64,000 bases of DNA. Origin: Tupaia tana. Its lineage: Eukaryota > Chordata > Mammalia > Scandentia > Tupaiidae. This document shows, piece after piece, positions 33,601-45,482 of this stretch. The DNA is taken from NCBI GenBank assembly GCA_026018925.1, contig JAKSZU010000012.1, forward strand, positions 30,059,814 through 30,123,813, read 5' to 3'. The position numbers and the translations under genes are program-made. The notes under the pieces are model-generated. The model made no database searches. It saw only the letters and a program-made list of their open reading frames with translations, and was not told the DNA's origin. How positions within the stretch are numbered: position 1 is the stretch's first letter; each line of letters begins with the position of its first letter.

Positions 33601-36600
33601 CACACACAAGCACGCAAAAGGCTCTGCACACCCTCTGTGAAGACACTGACTGGGATCATGGCCTTTCATGCTTATCCTGCCTCACCTTCACAAGAACCTG
33701 AGGTGGGAGGTCAGGCAGGAACCGCCGGCCCCGGCCCCGTTTGTCAGATGGAGAAAATACAGAACCGTTGCTCAGTGTCAGGCTCCCAGGCTGGCCTGCA
33801 GCACTGGAGCCTCTTCTCTCGGGAATGATAATGACCTAGGGCTGTGGGAGTAGATCCCGAGCCACTCCCATCACCCAAGGCCCCTCTACCCCAGAAAGTG
33901 GAAACTGCCCTGAGTCCAGGCCCTAAGGACCTGCTCCCTGGGAAGGAAGCTGAGTGGGCTGTTGGAAAGGGGATGTTGTCCTAGGCTGGAGGTCTTGCTT
34001 GCCCTGGTGGAAGACCTAGACGACCTCATTCTTCCTGAAGACACACAAGACGTCCCAGCCCATCCGGCCACCCAGCCCAGGCAGATTCCCAGGGAGAACC
34101 TGGGGTCAGGCAGATGGATCCAGAGCCTCTGATAGCAAACTCCGGGGCTTTGGGAGGCGGCATCGACCCAGCAATCGAACTGAGTTCCTACGGTTTCTAC
34201 AGACATCAGCACGAGCCGGGGGGGGTAGGGGGGGGCAGGGAGCCATCTGGGCCAGGGTCCTCCCTCAGGGACAGTCCCCTGGTCCTGTCCTGGCCCTGCC
34301 TGCCTTAGGCAAGGCCTGCACCTCTCTAGGCCAGTTTCCCTCTGAGGCCTCCCATGGGGCTGAGGTGCAAGAACTCTAAGCCACCAAGTCCTGCGTGGTG
34401 GTGGTGTGGGGTACTGCTGTCAGACCTCTCCCTCCCTGAGCCTGTGGATGCCCAGGGACACCAGGAAAGGAAGGGACAGAAGGCAGAACAGTACCTCTTA
34501 GCAGTCTAGTATCTTGGCTTGGCTGGGGAGCCAGGCTGGGTCAGAACCTCTCGCTGAGTGTGTGTGACCTAGAACAAATGATTTAACCTCTCCATGTCCC
34601 AGCTGTCTCGGCTCCAGGACGAGTAGAGGAGCAGGATTTTGTCATCACAGTGAGGACAGAGTGCAGTGCCTGGTACAGAGAGAATGCACCATAAACACCT
34701 GGCTGCCACCGCCCTGAATCCCGAGCCTCTGTACCCGCAGAGTAACTCGCCTCTGTGCCCAAGGCAGGGCCTCTTTCCTACCTCTCTGTTCCTTGACCTG
34801 GAAGCAGTGCCTCCCTCTTCTCTTGACCCGGCTAACTGGAGCCTGCAGGGTTCAGAGGGAAGCAAGGGTGGGCACAAGGATGCCTCACCCCTCTTTCTTC
34901 ACTCCAAATTCCAACCAGAGCTGCAAAGGGCCTGCTTGGGTCCCCTCAGGGAGGCCTTTGCTCGGGGGCCTTGGCCTCCTGTAACCATGTGGCCTCCCTC
35001 AATGTGATTGCTGGATGTCTGGCCAGGACAGCAGCACAGCCCGGGAGCCCAGCCATGCCCTGCCAGAAGGCAACCCAGGCCCGAGATGGCCGCACTCCAG
35101 GCACTGGTCCCCAGGACTGTGTGAAGGACTGGTGTGGATGGGGTTCCCTTGGGGTTCTGTTTGAGAATGGGGCTGAATGCTCTGTCTGGGGCCTACACCA
35201 CACCTGGAATAGGCCTATGGCGGGCTCGGGCTCCCCAGGCACTGCTGTTCAGGAACTCCTGCCAAGCGCTGCTTCCTGCTGGGGCCTGGTGCTCGGGTCA
35301 GCAGGCATCTCTGCCGTCCTCCCTGGGGAAGGCTGCCTCCTTCAGCACCTTCTAAATTTAGGGCTGGGGCTCTGTGACTCATTCCTGGATCTGCCTCGCT
35401 CCCCTCCTCCAGGAGTATGCTCCCACGGTATTTTTATCCTCTGCTGCCTCAGACTGATTAATAAGGCCCCAGAATTCCACGGCAGCCACACACACTGAGG
35501 AGATCCCCGATTCCACTCACCCCAGGTCGGCTCTGGGCTTCTGTCTGTCCTGGTCCTATCTGCCCCGCTCACCTCTCCACCTTCCGGCTCTTCCCCACCC
35601 CAGCTGGAGCCCACTGCCAAGCGGGACCATGGCAGCGTGGGGGAGGAGAGGGAGCGGGTGTGATGTGTGTTTGGTGGTGTCGTGATGCTCGTGCAGGTGT
35701 GTGTGTGTGTGTGTGTGTGTGTGAAGTCTGACTGTAAGTGCAGCCTGAGGAAGAAGCCCCTGGAAGCGGAGCTGGCCTCTCCAAAGCATACTGTTTGCGA
35801 CTCAGCAAGGCGGCTCTGTCTCTTTGGAGGCTTCATTTCTAGGAAACGGGCTGCGACAGAGTCAAATGCACGCTGTCCATGCCAAGGAGAGAGCAACTTC
35901 TTCCAAAGCTGACCACTGAGGCCTTAAGGGTTACCATGACCGGTGTGCCCTGCACAGAGAAGGAAATTGGCAGCTAGCACATTGCCCTCCAAAAAACTTG
36001 AAAAGGTGGGTATCCAGACTTTCTCCCTCCAAAATCAAGATCTGATGCCCACCCTGTCATAGGATTATAAATACAAGTGGTTTTGGACTGCAGCCCAAGA
36101 CTGTCTTGTACAAGCATCCACTAGACAGAACAGCAGCGGCCAGAGACAGTCCACCTTGCTGGTGACCAGCCACGCTTCGAGACCTGTCTGAGCACCACCT
36201 TGAAGGGAACGTCTGCCACACCAACTTGGATTTTTTCCTACAGATGTGCAGTGTTTGGTTCTTAGCACTGAGAGCACATATGATGTATTTCACTTTCAGT
36301 TCCTCTCTTGCTAGTTCTTGGTTGTATTTTCCTACTCCCCCCGCCCCCCTACATACACACACTTTTTTTAAACCTGAAAGTGTGTGTCTGTGTGCTATGA
36401 TACTATTCATTCGGAAATTGCTCTCCTCTGTTTGACTTGTCGTTTGATTTAGATGAAAAGAGTCTGCCCTCTTTTTTAGTGAGGTTGACTTGTCACCAGA
36501 TCACCTTTATGGTCCAACTGACAGGAGCCAAGTCCTGCTCCCTCGGATTGGCTGCTAGGCAGAGCCCCTGCCTAAATTCAGAAGGCTGGAGTCAGAACCC

Positions 36601-37700
36601 CACTTGACTCTGGGGTTCTTCCCTTGGCCTCTCTGGGTTCCTCTTTCCTCTGTAAGAGGTTCAAGCCAGACTTCTATAAGGGAGCTTTGGATCAGAGTTG
36701 AAATTACCACTGGGCCAGGTGTCCAGCTTCACACACGGTGGGCCAGGAGTGGGGTATCTGATGTTGGGCTCTGTCTCCCCCGCCAGGCCTCCACCCTTCC
36801 TCCCCCCAGTCCCTGCTCCATTCAAGAGAAATACAAGTCAGAAACTATTGTCAGCTTTTGTGGACTTCTGCCCTGCAGGGAGGATGGGTCAAACATAAAC
36901 CCACGCCCTAAAGGGGCTGCAAGGAGCCCAGGGTCTGGTTCCAGTCTGACTGCCAAAGCGGAAATGTGTTAGCTTTGGGTAAGAACGGCCTTGACTCCTG
37001 GCCTCAGATTGTAGAGGAGGGAATCATGTACACAGGAGGTGTCCACACTTGGGACTCTCTTCCCTGCCACGCTCCAAGGGCCAGAGGAAGAGATGGGACA
37101 TGGGTACTCTGTCCCCGACTTCCAGAAACGTAGGCACCTAGGGCATGGCGTGGAGGCATCTGGGAGACGGGCAGACCTGGGCCACTGCATCTCTGCACTC
37201 GCTGACTCAACTTCGTCACAGGTAACAACAGCGGCTAACGCTCACCGCGCCTTAGTGGCTGCCTGTGCCACTCTGTGCACCCAACAGGCCTTAACTCATT
37301 TAATTCACAGTTAAACCCCCAGACAGCCCTGGATACCACCCCACTTTATAGACCATTTGGGGCTCAGAGAGGGGCAGTGACTCAGCCAGGGTCATAGGGA
37401 CAAGTCCCAGGGAAGGCAGCCTAAAAGCCAGGTCCGACCACAATCCTGCCTTGTTTGGTAGCCCAAGGTAGCTCTTCTCAGAGCATACATTAGACACTTA
37501 ATAAATGTTTGATGAAGACGCTTGCTCACTGCCATGTAATGGAACGATCCCTGTCCTAGTCCAGTCTATCCCAACTCCTTGTGTGTCCTTAAGAGAGTCC
37601 TTTTCCTTCTGTAGCCTCAGTTTCCCCTGCTGAAAAACAGAAATGGTAAGTGAAGGTCCAGAGAGGTTGGGGAGAAGCTTGGATTTCTATTTCTATAAAT
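30660..37700. other. Intergenic, mostly unique with MIR fossils
   Basis: Antisense MIR-like segments lie at about 31535-31690 and 34525-34690, and a plus-strand MIR at 37230-37440. A (GT)n tract lies at 35697-35722. A G-rich run at about 34217-34241 could form a quadruplex. No exon or RNA gene recognised. Confidence 0.5.
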
Positions 37701-37707
37701 ACCAGCT

Positions 37708-37765
37708 TTTCTTTTCTTCTTCTTCTTCTTCTTCTTCTTCTTCTTCTTCTTCTTCTTCTTCTTCT
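37708..37765. repeat. (CTT)n microsatellite
   Basis: About 18 CTT units directly joined to the poly(T) tail side of a type A SINE, so it probably arose from the SINE tail. Confidence 0.9.
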
Positions 37766-37782
37766 TTTTTTTTTTTTTTTAA

Positions 37783-38034
37783 AGGTTTTTGCCTTAGGGC
37801 ATATATGCTTGCCAGTGAGAGAGAGACAGAGACAGAGACAGAGTCAGTGAGAGGAAAAGTAAAAAATCACCCTTTAGAGGTGACGGCCATGCCATAATCC
37901 CTTCTCCTCCAGGGATCTAGGGCGTACATGGACACGTGCCTGATGTAAGTTTCAAGTCACTAGATCCAGGACTCAAACCACAGTAAGTCACGTAGGAATC
38001 CAGCAATGTAACCACTATGCCACCTGCTGGCCCC
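37783..38034 (-). repeat. tRNA-derived SINE, type A
   Basis: Body 'ggtttttgccttagggcata', end 'ccacctgctggcccc'. The flanks AATACCAGCTTT and AATACCTGCCTTT suggest a degraded target duplication. Confidence 0.8.
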
Positions 38035-38039
38035 AATAC

Positions 38040-39150
38040 CTGCCTTTCATGACTTGTCTGTGAAGGCCCAAACTACAACCGTAAGTCAAGTCCCCAAGCC
38101 CCTCTCTCCCCACCTACTCCCAGGACCTCTAAGAGCATTTCAGATAAACAGCTGCATATGGCCCAGGTCCTCTGCAACAAGGTAGAGAGAAAAGCTGACT
38201 TCTCTGCTGGGCAGCTGCATCATGCTGCAGGTGGGTGGCACAGTGTAGCCGCTGGTGCCACCTGGCTAGGGAGGTTCCTCCAGCCTTGACTCAATGTGCA
38301 TCACTTCATAACCTTGTTGCCCAGACCAGCGCAGGTATCACCTCCAGCTGCCACTGGCCCCAGCTGGAATCCCCTAAGCCAGTTCCTCCAGGCTCACGAA
38401 TGAGTTCAGTGCTCTCCCACTCTTTCCATTCAGGTTCTGCCCTCTTAGTGCTACCTTCTCATCTGTCACACCTGGGCTCTTGCCCTTACCTGGGCCACTG
38501 TCCTGACCTGCGGGGTCTGTGCAGCTCCAGCAGCTCTGTCCTCCTCCAGGATTCTCCAGATCCCTCCTCAGCTCCCTGCCTCTGGAAGTCATCCCAACAG
38601 AGCAGGGTCTTGCTTCATCAGGCCAAGGTGGAGTAGGAGGATAGGGAACAGGTACACCTTCAGGCCTTCAGGGTACAGTTGGTCTCTTATCCTATACCCA
38701 ACAAAGGTATTGACCCTTGGAGTGCAAGGGAGGGCTCTAAATACAAAGGTAGAAGCGTGGGGCTTTAGTGATTGCCCACACACTTACTGAGACCAGGATA
38801 AGCCCCTGCTCCTCTTGGGGCCCCCGGTTTTGCAATTCATAGAAGGAAGAAATGGATGCCTTGATCTGCAATCTCCTGATATAGTAATGTGCCTTTACAG
38901 ACTGCTTGGGAAGTTTATTTTCATCTCTGGATCTCTTTTGATCCCCTCAGCAAGCTATTTCCACTTACAAAAGAGAAAGCTTAGGTCCCCACGGGAGAAG
39001 ACAGAGCCTGGGCTGGTCCTTGAATCTCGCTACTTCTCAGGTCCTTCACGTTGGGACTCTGGCAGTGTGACCTGCTGTCCCATTTGTGAGAGAACTATTG
39101 TGAGGGTCAAATCAGAAGAGGTGATGAAGAGTTCGTGCTTTGTCAACATA
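38040..39150. other. Intergenic, no gene seen
   Basis: Unique sequence leading into the CpG island. No exon can be supported. Confidence 0.5.
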
Positions 39151-39629
39151 AAAGAAAGCGCAACAGCAGAGGGTCTGGACCGGTGTAACTTTACTGCCGT
39201 GCTCTGCGCAGAGGCGCCCCCACGTGTCGATATTGGGACACCCCGTTTGCGCAGGCGCCCTTGGGTGTTTACAGTGCCGCCAGGCCCCGTACTCGCGCGT
39301 GCGCCTTAACCGGCCGCCCAAAGGCTGTCTTGCCTTTTTCTGTAGGACTGAAGGCGATGCTGCCCCCAGGCCATGGTCGCCGTCCTGTCACCCGGGCTCT
39401 CTGGGCCCCCACTCGGCTCCCCTTCGGATGAGGGTTCTCCACGGCCAGAGAGCCGAGGAGATCTAAGGAGCGGCAGGAGGAAGCCCAGCGCGGTGGACAG
39501 CCTCCTTCTCTCTTGGGACTCAAGCATCTCAGTCACTGCTCCACTGACGCTCAAGGGCCGACTCCCGCATCTGTCACCGAGGCATGGAGACCACGGAGAA
39601 TTCCCCCGGAGCGGCCCACGCACTGCCTC

Positions 39630-39645
39630 GTGGGAGCTGTAGTTC
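39630..39645 (-). promoter_or_regulatory. ZNF143/THAP11-type motif
   Basis: Minus strand GAACTACAGCTCCCAC, matching the ACTACAnnTCCCA core with one change. Confidence 0.6.
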
Positions 39646-39682
39646 ACGGCGGGGGCCTGGCGGGGACCGGAACGCTGTGGAA

Positions 39683-39698
39683 ACTACATTTCCCAGAA
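39683..39698 (+). promoter_or_regulatory. ZNF143/THAP11-type motif
   Basis: ACTACATTTCCCAGAA, a near-consensus match. Confidence 0.75.
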
Positions 39699-39731
39699 GT
39701 CCAAGAGCCCATCGCCGAAAACGGGCCCAGC

Positions 39732-39750
39732 GCATGCTGGGAGTTGGAGT
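39732..39750 (-). promoter_or_regulatory. ZNF143-type motif
   Basis: Minus strand ACTCCAACTCCCAGCATGC, matching the TCCCAGCATGC half of the consensus. Confidence 0.6.
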
Positions 39751-40145
39751 GTAGGGACCGTAGTGTGTGCTGGCGGGAAAACTACTGAAGCAATGGAGCC
39801 TGGGTTGTGGGTTCGAGCTATACGCGAGTCACGCAGCAGCCCCTAGAGGAGCGGAGTGTCATCATTAGGGCCATTGGTAGTATCCGTATTGTAGAATGGA
39901 TACTACCCTTCGCTGTTACACTCCCTGCAGGTCTTCCTCTCCTCGCTTCTCGGAGAATCGTCTTTGCCTGGGACGTTCAGTTTTCCTCCTGCTATTCCGC
40001 AGAACTTTCTGCGACGTCGCAAATGCTAAGTCTGCACAGGCCAAAGTGGTAGCCACCAGTCTGTGGCCACTAAACACTGGATATCTGACTAAATACCATG
40101 GATTAATCAAAATTTTTCCTTAATTGAGTTTATTTTAAAAATTAT

Positions 40146-40405
40146 TTTGTTTATTTATTTAGGGAGGCTTTTGCTATAGGGCGGGAGAGCTCGCTAGAAA
40201 GACAGAGAGAGACAGAAAGCAAGAAATTACTGCCCAAGAGGGGATGGCCACACTGCAATCCCTTCTCCTCCATTCTCTTCTCAGGATCTTGAGCATGCAC
40301 ATACACACACATGGTGTGAGTTTAAGCCACCAAGTCTGGAACCTGAACCACAGTTGACTATGTGGGAGTCCAGCGATGTAGCCATTATGCCATCTGCTGG
40401 TCTCC
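40146..40405 (-). repeat. tRNA-derived SINE, type A
   Basis: Body 'aggcttttgctatagggcgg', end 'ccatctgctggtctcc'. Confidence 0.85.
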
Positions 40406-40435
40406 TAATTTATTTTTAAAAATAATTATTTTGAT

Positions 40436-40615
40436 TTATCTTTTTTTTATTTTTTAATTTTGCTACAGGGCACGTGTGCTCACCAGAGAGAGATAGAAAG
40501 ACAGAGAGAGAAAGGGAAAGTGAGAAAGCAGGCCACCAGGTCTGCGACTCTAACCTAACCAGGTCAGCCAGGTGGGAATCCAGCACCCCAACCACCACAT
40601 CACCCTCTAGCCCTA
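40436..40615 (-). repeat. tRNA-derived SINE, type B
   Basis: Body 'gctacagggcacgtgtgctc', head read as 'caaccaccacatcaccctct'. Confidence 0.8.
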
Positions 40616-40835
40616 ATTTAAATTTAAATAGCCACCTGTTCATAGCGGCTGCTGTATTGGACAGCTCAGTAAACTAAGACTGTTTCCATCTTCAATGCCG
40701 GCAGTTGCCTTCTGCCTGGTGAGACACACTGCCTTATTGCCTACTCACTACTCTTACCAGTCCTTTCTGATTCCTCCTCCATTGTTTGGCCAGAATTAGT
40801 TCGGGATTATAAAATCTGCCCTACTCTTTCTTTTT

Positions 40836-40836
40836 C

Positions 40837-40869
<33 letters not shown>

Positions 40870-41410
40870 TTTGTTTGATTTTAATTTGCTATGGGCACAT
40901 GTGCTCACTGGTGGGGGGAGCTGGAAGGGGGGTCAGAAAGAGAGAGAAAATGAGAAAACATCCCTGAGATGCATGGCTATGCCACAATTCCTCCTTCATT
41001 TTCTAGGGATTGTGGGCACACACGCATACATCCAGTGTTTTTTGTTGTTGTTGTTGTTTTTTCCTTTTTTGGAGAGGTTTTTGCTATAGAGCTCGTGCGC
41101 TCGCCAGACAGACAGAAAGACAGAAAGCGAGAAATCACCCCCCCAGGGCGGATGGCCATGCCACAATCCCTTCTCCTCCATTCTCCTCTTGGGATCTTGG
41201 GCACGCATGCACACGCGCCCAGCGTGAGTTTAAGCCACCGGGTCCGGGACTCGAACCGCGGTCGACTATGTGGGAGTCCAACGACATAGCCATTACGCTA
41301 ACTGCTAGTCCCCATCCAGTGTGTTTTTCATGCTGCCAATCTGGAACTCAGACCAGCAAAGTCAGCTATGTGGGATCCAGCGACCTTAACCACCAGCCAC
41401 TAGCTGGCCC
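40836..41410 (-). repeat. Type C SINE split by a type A SINE
   Basis: Outer element at 40836-41037 and 41314-41410. CATCCAGTGT at 41028-41037 is repeated at 41314-41323, the target duplication of the inner element. Confidence 0.85.
41038..41313 (-). repeat. tRNA-derived SINE, type A, nested
   Basis: Well-preserved copy. The B box read on the minus strand is GGTTCGAGTCCCGG, and the end is 'aactgctagtcccc'. Confidence 0.9.
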
Positions 41411-41551
41411 TGCCCTATTCTTTATCAGGCTAAAATAACAGACAGAGAAGGCTGGCTATAAAATGAACAAGGAACAATATTTTCTGAAGGACATATTGCA
41501 GCTGTAAAATGTCATAATGACCCTCTCCTTTGAGTAACCACTTCTTTGTTT

Positions 41552-41802
41552 TGTTTTGTTTTGTTTTTTGAGAGGTTTTTGCTACAGGGCACATGCACTT
41601 GCCAGAGAGACAGAAAGCGAGAAATCACCCTCTGGGGGAATGGCCACGCTCTAATCCCTTCTCCTCTGTTCCCTTCTCGGGATCTTGGGCACACACGCAC
41701 ACGTGCCCGCGCATGAGTTTAAGCCACCGGGTCCAAGACTTGAACCACGGTCAACTACATGGGAGTCCAGTGACATAGCTACTACGCTAACTGCTGGTCC
41801 CA
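41552..41802 (-). repeat. tRNA-derived SINE, type A, with 17-bp target duplication
   Basis: AGTAACCACTTCTTTGTT occurs on both sides (about 41533 and 41803). Confidence 0.9.
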
Positions 41803-41974
41803 AGTAACCACTTCTTTGTTAACTGAGCAGCTTTGTTTATCGAAACCACAGACTATCAGAAACTCTGCCATGTGAATAAGAATGAATTCTCACCCAGGGG
41901 AATTTGAGTCACTCAGTAGACAGAATTTACAACCCAGATGCAGAGATCGAGATGAGGTTTCTGAACATAATATT

Positions 41975-42222
41975 TCGTCATAGGGCACATGTTCTCACCA
42001 GAGAGAGAGAGAGAAAGAGAGAGAGAGACAGTGAGAGGGAATGTGAGAAATCATCCCCTGGGGGGTGACTATGCCGCACTCCCTTTTCCTCCATTCTCCT
42101 CAGATTTGGGGCATGCACATATGCACCTAGCATGATTTTCAAGCTACCAGGTTCAAGACTCAAACTGCAGTCAGCCACATGGGAGTCCAGGGTCCCAACC
42201 ACCACACCATCCACTAGCCCCT
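41975..42222 (-). repeat. tRNA-derived SINE, diverged
   Basis: 'cgtcatagggcacatgttctc' body and 'accatccactagcccc' end. Confidence 0.7.
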
Positions 42223-42329
42223 CCTTTCTTCACTGTTTCCAAGGAAACCAAGACTCTGGGTCACTTAGTGGTCTAGATCTGTTCTGCTAAGCAGTATAAT
42301 GCTCACAGCTCTGCTTTGAGTCAATCTTA

Positions 42330-42518
42330 CTTCATTTATTTTTTAAAATTATTTTTATTTAACTTTATTTATTATTATTATTTTCCAGTTTGACCAAAGA
42401 GAGACAGAGAGAGGGAGAGGGGAAAGTGAGGAAGCAGGCCACCAGGTCTGGGATCTGAACCACAGTCAGCCATGTGGGAGTCCAACACTTTTAACCACCG
42501 TGCCACCTGCCAGCCTCG
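42330..42518 (-). repeat. tRNA-derived SINE, type B
   Basis: Head read as 'taaccaccgtgccacctgcc'. AT-rich tail on the left. Confidence 0.8.
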
Positions 42519-42774
42519 AATTGTTCTTCATTTAAGTTTTACCATATGTCCGCCCCTCTCTCAAGCCCTATAGTAGTCATCTTTTTTTTTTTCCTTTGAG
42601 TTTGGCAGTCCTTTGGTGTATTATCTGGCTCGATGCAAGGGTTCAACATGACTTTATCAGACTGTGAGTTTGTCCCTGGTGCTCTTTGGATGATTAGGGT
42701 AAGGCACCTTGAAATACTAGTGCCTTCAGGTTCTGTCATCGGCCCTCTTGCCTGGGGGCCTCTGCACACTGCAC

Positions 42775-42775
<1 letters not shown>

Positions 42776-42830
<55 letters not shown>

Positions 42831-43079
42831 TTTTTTGAGAGGTTTTTGCTATAGGGTGCGTGCAGTTGTCAGAAAGACAGAGAGACAGAAAGCGAGAAAT
42901 CACCCCCCAGGAAGGATGGCCACACTGCAATCCCTTCTCCTCCATTCTCCTCTTGGGATCTTGGGCATGCACACACGCACATGCGCCCGGCGTGAGTTTA
43001 AGCCACCGGGTCTGGGACTTGAACTGTGGTTAACTACATGGGAGTTCAGCGACATAGCCATTACGCCAACTGCTGGTCC
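42776..43079 (-). repeat. (CTTT)n plus type A SINE
   Basis: About 13 CTTT units at 42777-42830 continue into a type A element ending 'caactgctggtccc'. The microsatellite is an expanded SINE tail. Confidence 0.88.
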
Positions 43080-43733
43080 CTTGGCACTTTTTCTTTGGAT
43101 GAACTCAGTCACTGTCATCCATCGCTTGTGCCTCTGACCCCAGCCTAGGCCTTTCTACTGCCTCTAGAACATCTCACTGCACTCCAGGACCAGTCCCAGA
43201 CTGACTTTTTCTCTGGTTTGAGGGCAACCACTTGTCCTTGCTGTGTTCCAAGAACCAGGCACTGAGCAGTGCTGCCCACGGAATGAGTGGGAGCCGCTTC
43301 TCACCTGGGCCAGGTGCCTCTTTGCCTACTGTCCTCAATCTGCATCACGGCCATCTTTCACATAGGGCAGTGTCCTAAAGCCTTAGAAAGCTGGAGGGTT
43401 GGGGGTGGGTGAGGGTAGATTTAGCCTGATTTGCTCTGTCCCTTCCACAAAGGGTCGGGCCTCAAGGTAGAGGCTGCCAGGAGGTCCCACTCGCCTCCCT
43501 TCTGATCTGATCTTTCATGGTCTCCCTTGAAGGCCTTCAGTAAATATCCCCACTCCATCCAGTCCCCAGTCCCTTCTATTCTTGGGAATTCCCCAGTCAG
43601 TGAGCATGATGGCTTTCTCCTAGGCCAACTTTGAGCACTGCAGAGGGACGGGGTGCCACCTGAGTCCTGCTGGGAGGGGCAGTGGGTACTGAGGAGGAAG
43701 CTTCCCTTTGTGCCTGATTTTCTCGCCAATGCT

Positions 43734-44004
43734 TTTTTTTTTTTTTTGGAGAGGTTTTTTTTTTCGCTATAGGGCATGTGCGCTCGCCAGACAGACAGAG
43801 AGAGACATAGAGACAGAAAGCGAGAAATCATCCCCCAGGGGGGATGGTCACGCCGCAATCCCTTCTCCTCCATTCTCCTCTTGGGATCTTGGGCATGCAG
43901 GCACAAGCGCCCGGCGTGAGTTTTAAGCCACCGGGTCCGGGACGCGAACCGAGGTCAACTACGTGGGAGTCCAGTGACATAGCCATTACGCTAACTGCTG
44001 GTTC
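43734..44004 (-). repeat. tRNA-derived SINE, type A, with exact 15-bp target duplication
   Basis: CTCGCCAATGCTTTT at 43722-43736 and 44006-44020. The exact repeat suggests a young insertion. Confidence 0.92.
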
Positions 44005-44266
44005 CCTCGCCAATGCTTTTTGAAACCAAACACGCTTCAATGGCTTGAGGACTCCGTTCCTTGGGAAGGCCCCTCTTGCCACTTCATCCCACTCGGCCTC
44101 TTCCACGCTTCATTTACTGAGGAAGCTCATGTTCTGCTTATTCATATGACTTTGGCCTGACCAGATTAGATGGGCTCCTCTTCCTTCCCCTTTCTTGCCC
44201 ATGACTAAGAACTGTCCACATTGGCATTGAATGTTGCCACAGTTGCCCGACACTCCACTGGGTACT

Positions 44267-44815
44267 GCTGTGGTTTGAGTGCTGGTTTCCCCCCGACCCC
44301 TGATTCATATGTCTAATGCAACAGCTTTGAAAGGTGGAGACTTGGGGAGGGACTGTGGATGGAACTGGTGCCTTATTAAAGAGGCTTGGGCCAGCTGGTG
44401 TTGGCCTCATGTTTAAGGTGGCTGGATCCTACGTGGCCAACTGTACAGTTCAAATCCCAGACTTGGCAGCTTGAGAAACATGTCAGGCATAAGTGCCTGC
44501 GTGTTCAAAATCCCCAAAGGAGGGAGAAATGAAGATGGGATTTTGGCATGACCCTGTCTATGGGGGTTGCTTCCATACTGCCTCTCTTTCTTTCTCTGGG
44601 GAGTACATGTGGCCTCTGACAAATTAAAAGATAGACAAGTAAGTAAACAGAGGCTCAAGGGAGCTCTTGGCTTCTTCCACCACGGGAGGAAGCAGAGACA
44701 AGGCACCACCTTTGAAGCAGAGTAAGCCCTCACCAGACACCGAATCCTCTAGCCCCTTGTTCTTGGATTCCAGACTGTAAGTAATACCACGTGCTATAAC
44801 ACCCCAAACAGACGC
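44267..44815 (+). repeat. MLT1-like (ERVL-MaLR) LTR fossil split by a SINE
   Basis: Left part has the 'tgtggtttgagtgctggttt' start and 'cttattaaagaggctt'. Right part has 'gccctcaccagacaccgaat' and 'ttcttggattccagactgta'. Only LTR-type sequence; no coding remnants. Confidence 0.65.
44389..44634 (+). repeat. tRNA-derived SINE, type C, nested in the LTR fossil
   Basis: 'gggccagctggtgttggcct' head, 'ctgacaaattaaaag' end. Flanked by AGAGGCT on both sides. Confidence 0.75.
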
Positions 44816-44867
44816 TACATGTAAACTCACTTTCTCCAAATCCTGGATGTTCTTAACTGTTTTACAC

Positions 44868-45131
44868 TTTTTTTTTGAGAGGTTTTTGCTATAGGGCACT
44901 TGTGCTCGCCAGAAAGACAGAGAGAGAGAGACAGAGAGATAGAAAGAGAGAAATCACCCCATGGGGGGGATGGCCAGGCCGCAATCCCTTCTCCTCCATT
45001 CTCCTCTCGGGATCTTGGGCACGCACACACACGTGCCCGGCCTGAGTTTAAGCCACCGGATCCAGGATTCAAACTGTGGTTGACTACATGGGAGTCCAAC
45101 GACATAGCCATTACGCTAACTGCTGGTCTCT
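44868..45131 (-). repeat. tRNA-derived SINE, type A, with target duplication
   Basis: Flanks TTAACTGTTTTACACTTTT and TTAACCATTTTACACTTTT. Confidence 0.88.
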
Positions 45132-45225
45132 TAACCATTTTACACTTTTAAAATGCTAAACAGTTTGAATGTATATGTCTGTGAACAAGAGAAGAAAGAG
45201 ACAGAGCGGAAGCACCCTCTCCCAG

Positions 45226-45472
45226 ACTGGCCCCCTGGCCTGTGGTTAAAAGAGCTGGATCCCAGACAGCCAACTGTAGCACATTTCGAATCCTGGCTCC
45301 AGCAGCTTGAAAACTACACCAGGAGCATGTGTGTGCATGCTCAAAATGCTGACAGAATGGTGAGATGGAGGAGGAGGGATTGCAGCATGACCACGCTCTA
45401 CTGTGGGGTGCTTTCTCTGTCTCTCTATCTCTGTCTCTCTTCGGTAAGTACACACCCTTTCGGGCAATATAT
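45226..45472 (+). repeat. tRNA-derived SINE, type C
   Basis: 'tggccccctggcctgtggtt' head and 'cagcttgaaaactacaccag' middle. Confidence 0.7.
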
Positions 45473-45482
45473 ATATATTTTT

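Larger units (their letters stand above)
39180..39780. promoter_or_regulatory. Orphan CpG island, probable promoter of an unannotated transcript
   Basis: CpG-dense 600-bp segment about 10.5 kb upstream of STARD10 and 14 kb upstream of ATG16L2, with sharp edges. It contains NRF1-like palindromes TGCGCAGGCGC (39248-39258) and GCGCGTGCGC (39295-39304), and three ZNF143-type motifs (39630-39750). No TATA box. Short open frames inside it have no recognisable product, so a non-coding or alternative first exon is the likeliest output. Confidence 0.65.

Noticed and set aside
30900..37200. Additional exons or a third gene in the intergenic space
   Set aside because: Open frames there are short, in many overlapping frames, and lack similarity to known proteins.
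39373..39642. 89-codon plus-strand frame in the orphan CpG island
   Set aside because: The composition explains the open frame, and there is no conserved motif or clear splice donor to make it an exon call.
42748..43137. Recurring peptides such as QDPKRRMEEKGL and SPPFSSWDLGHA across many places
   Set aside because: They are all translations of type A SINE copies, not a protein family. The same text appears at every copy.
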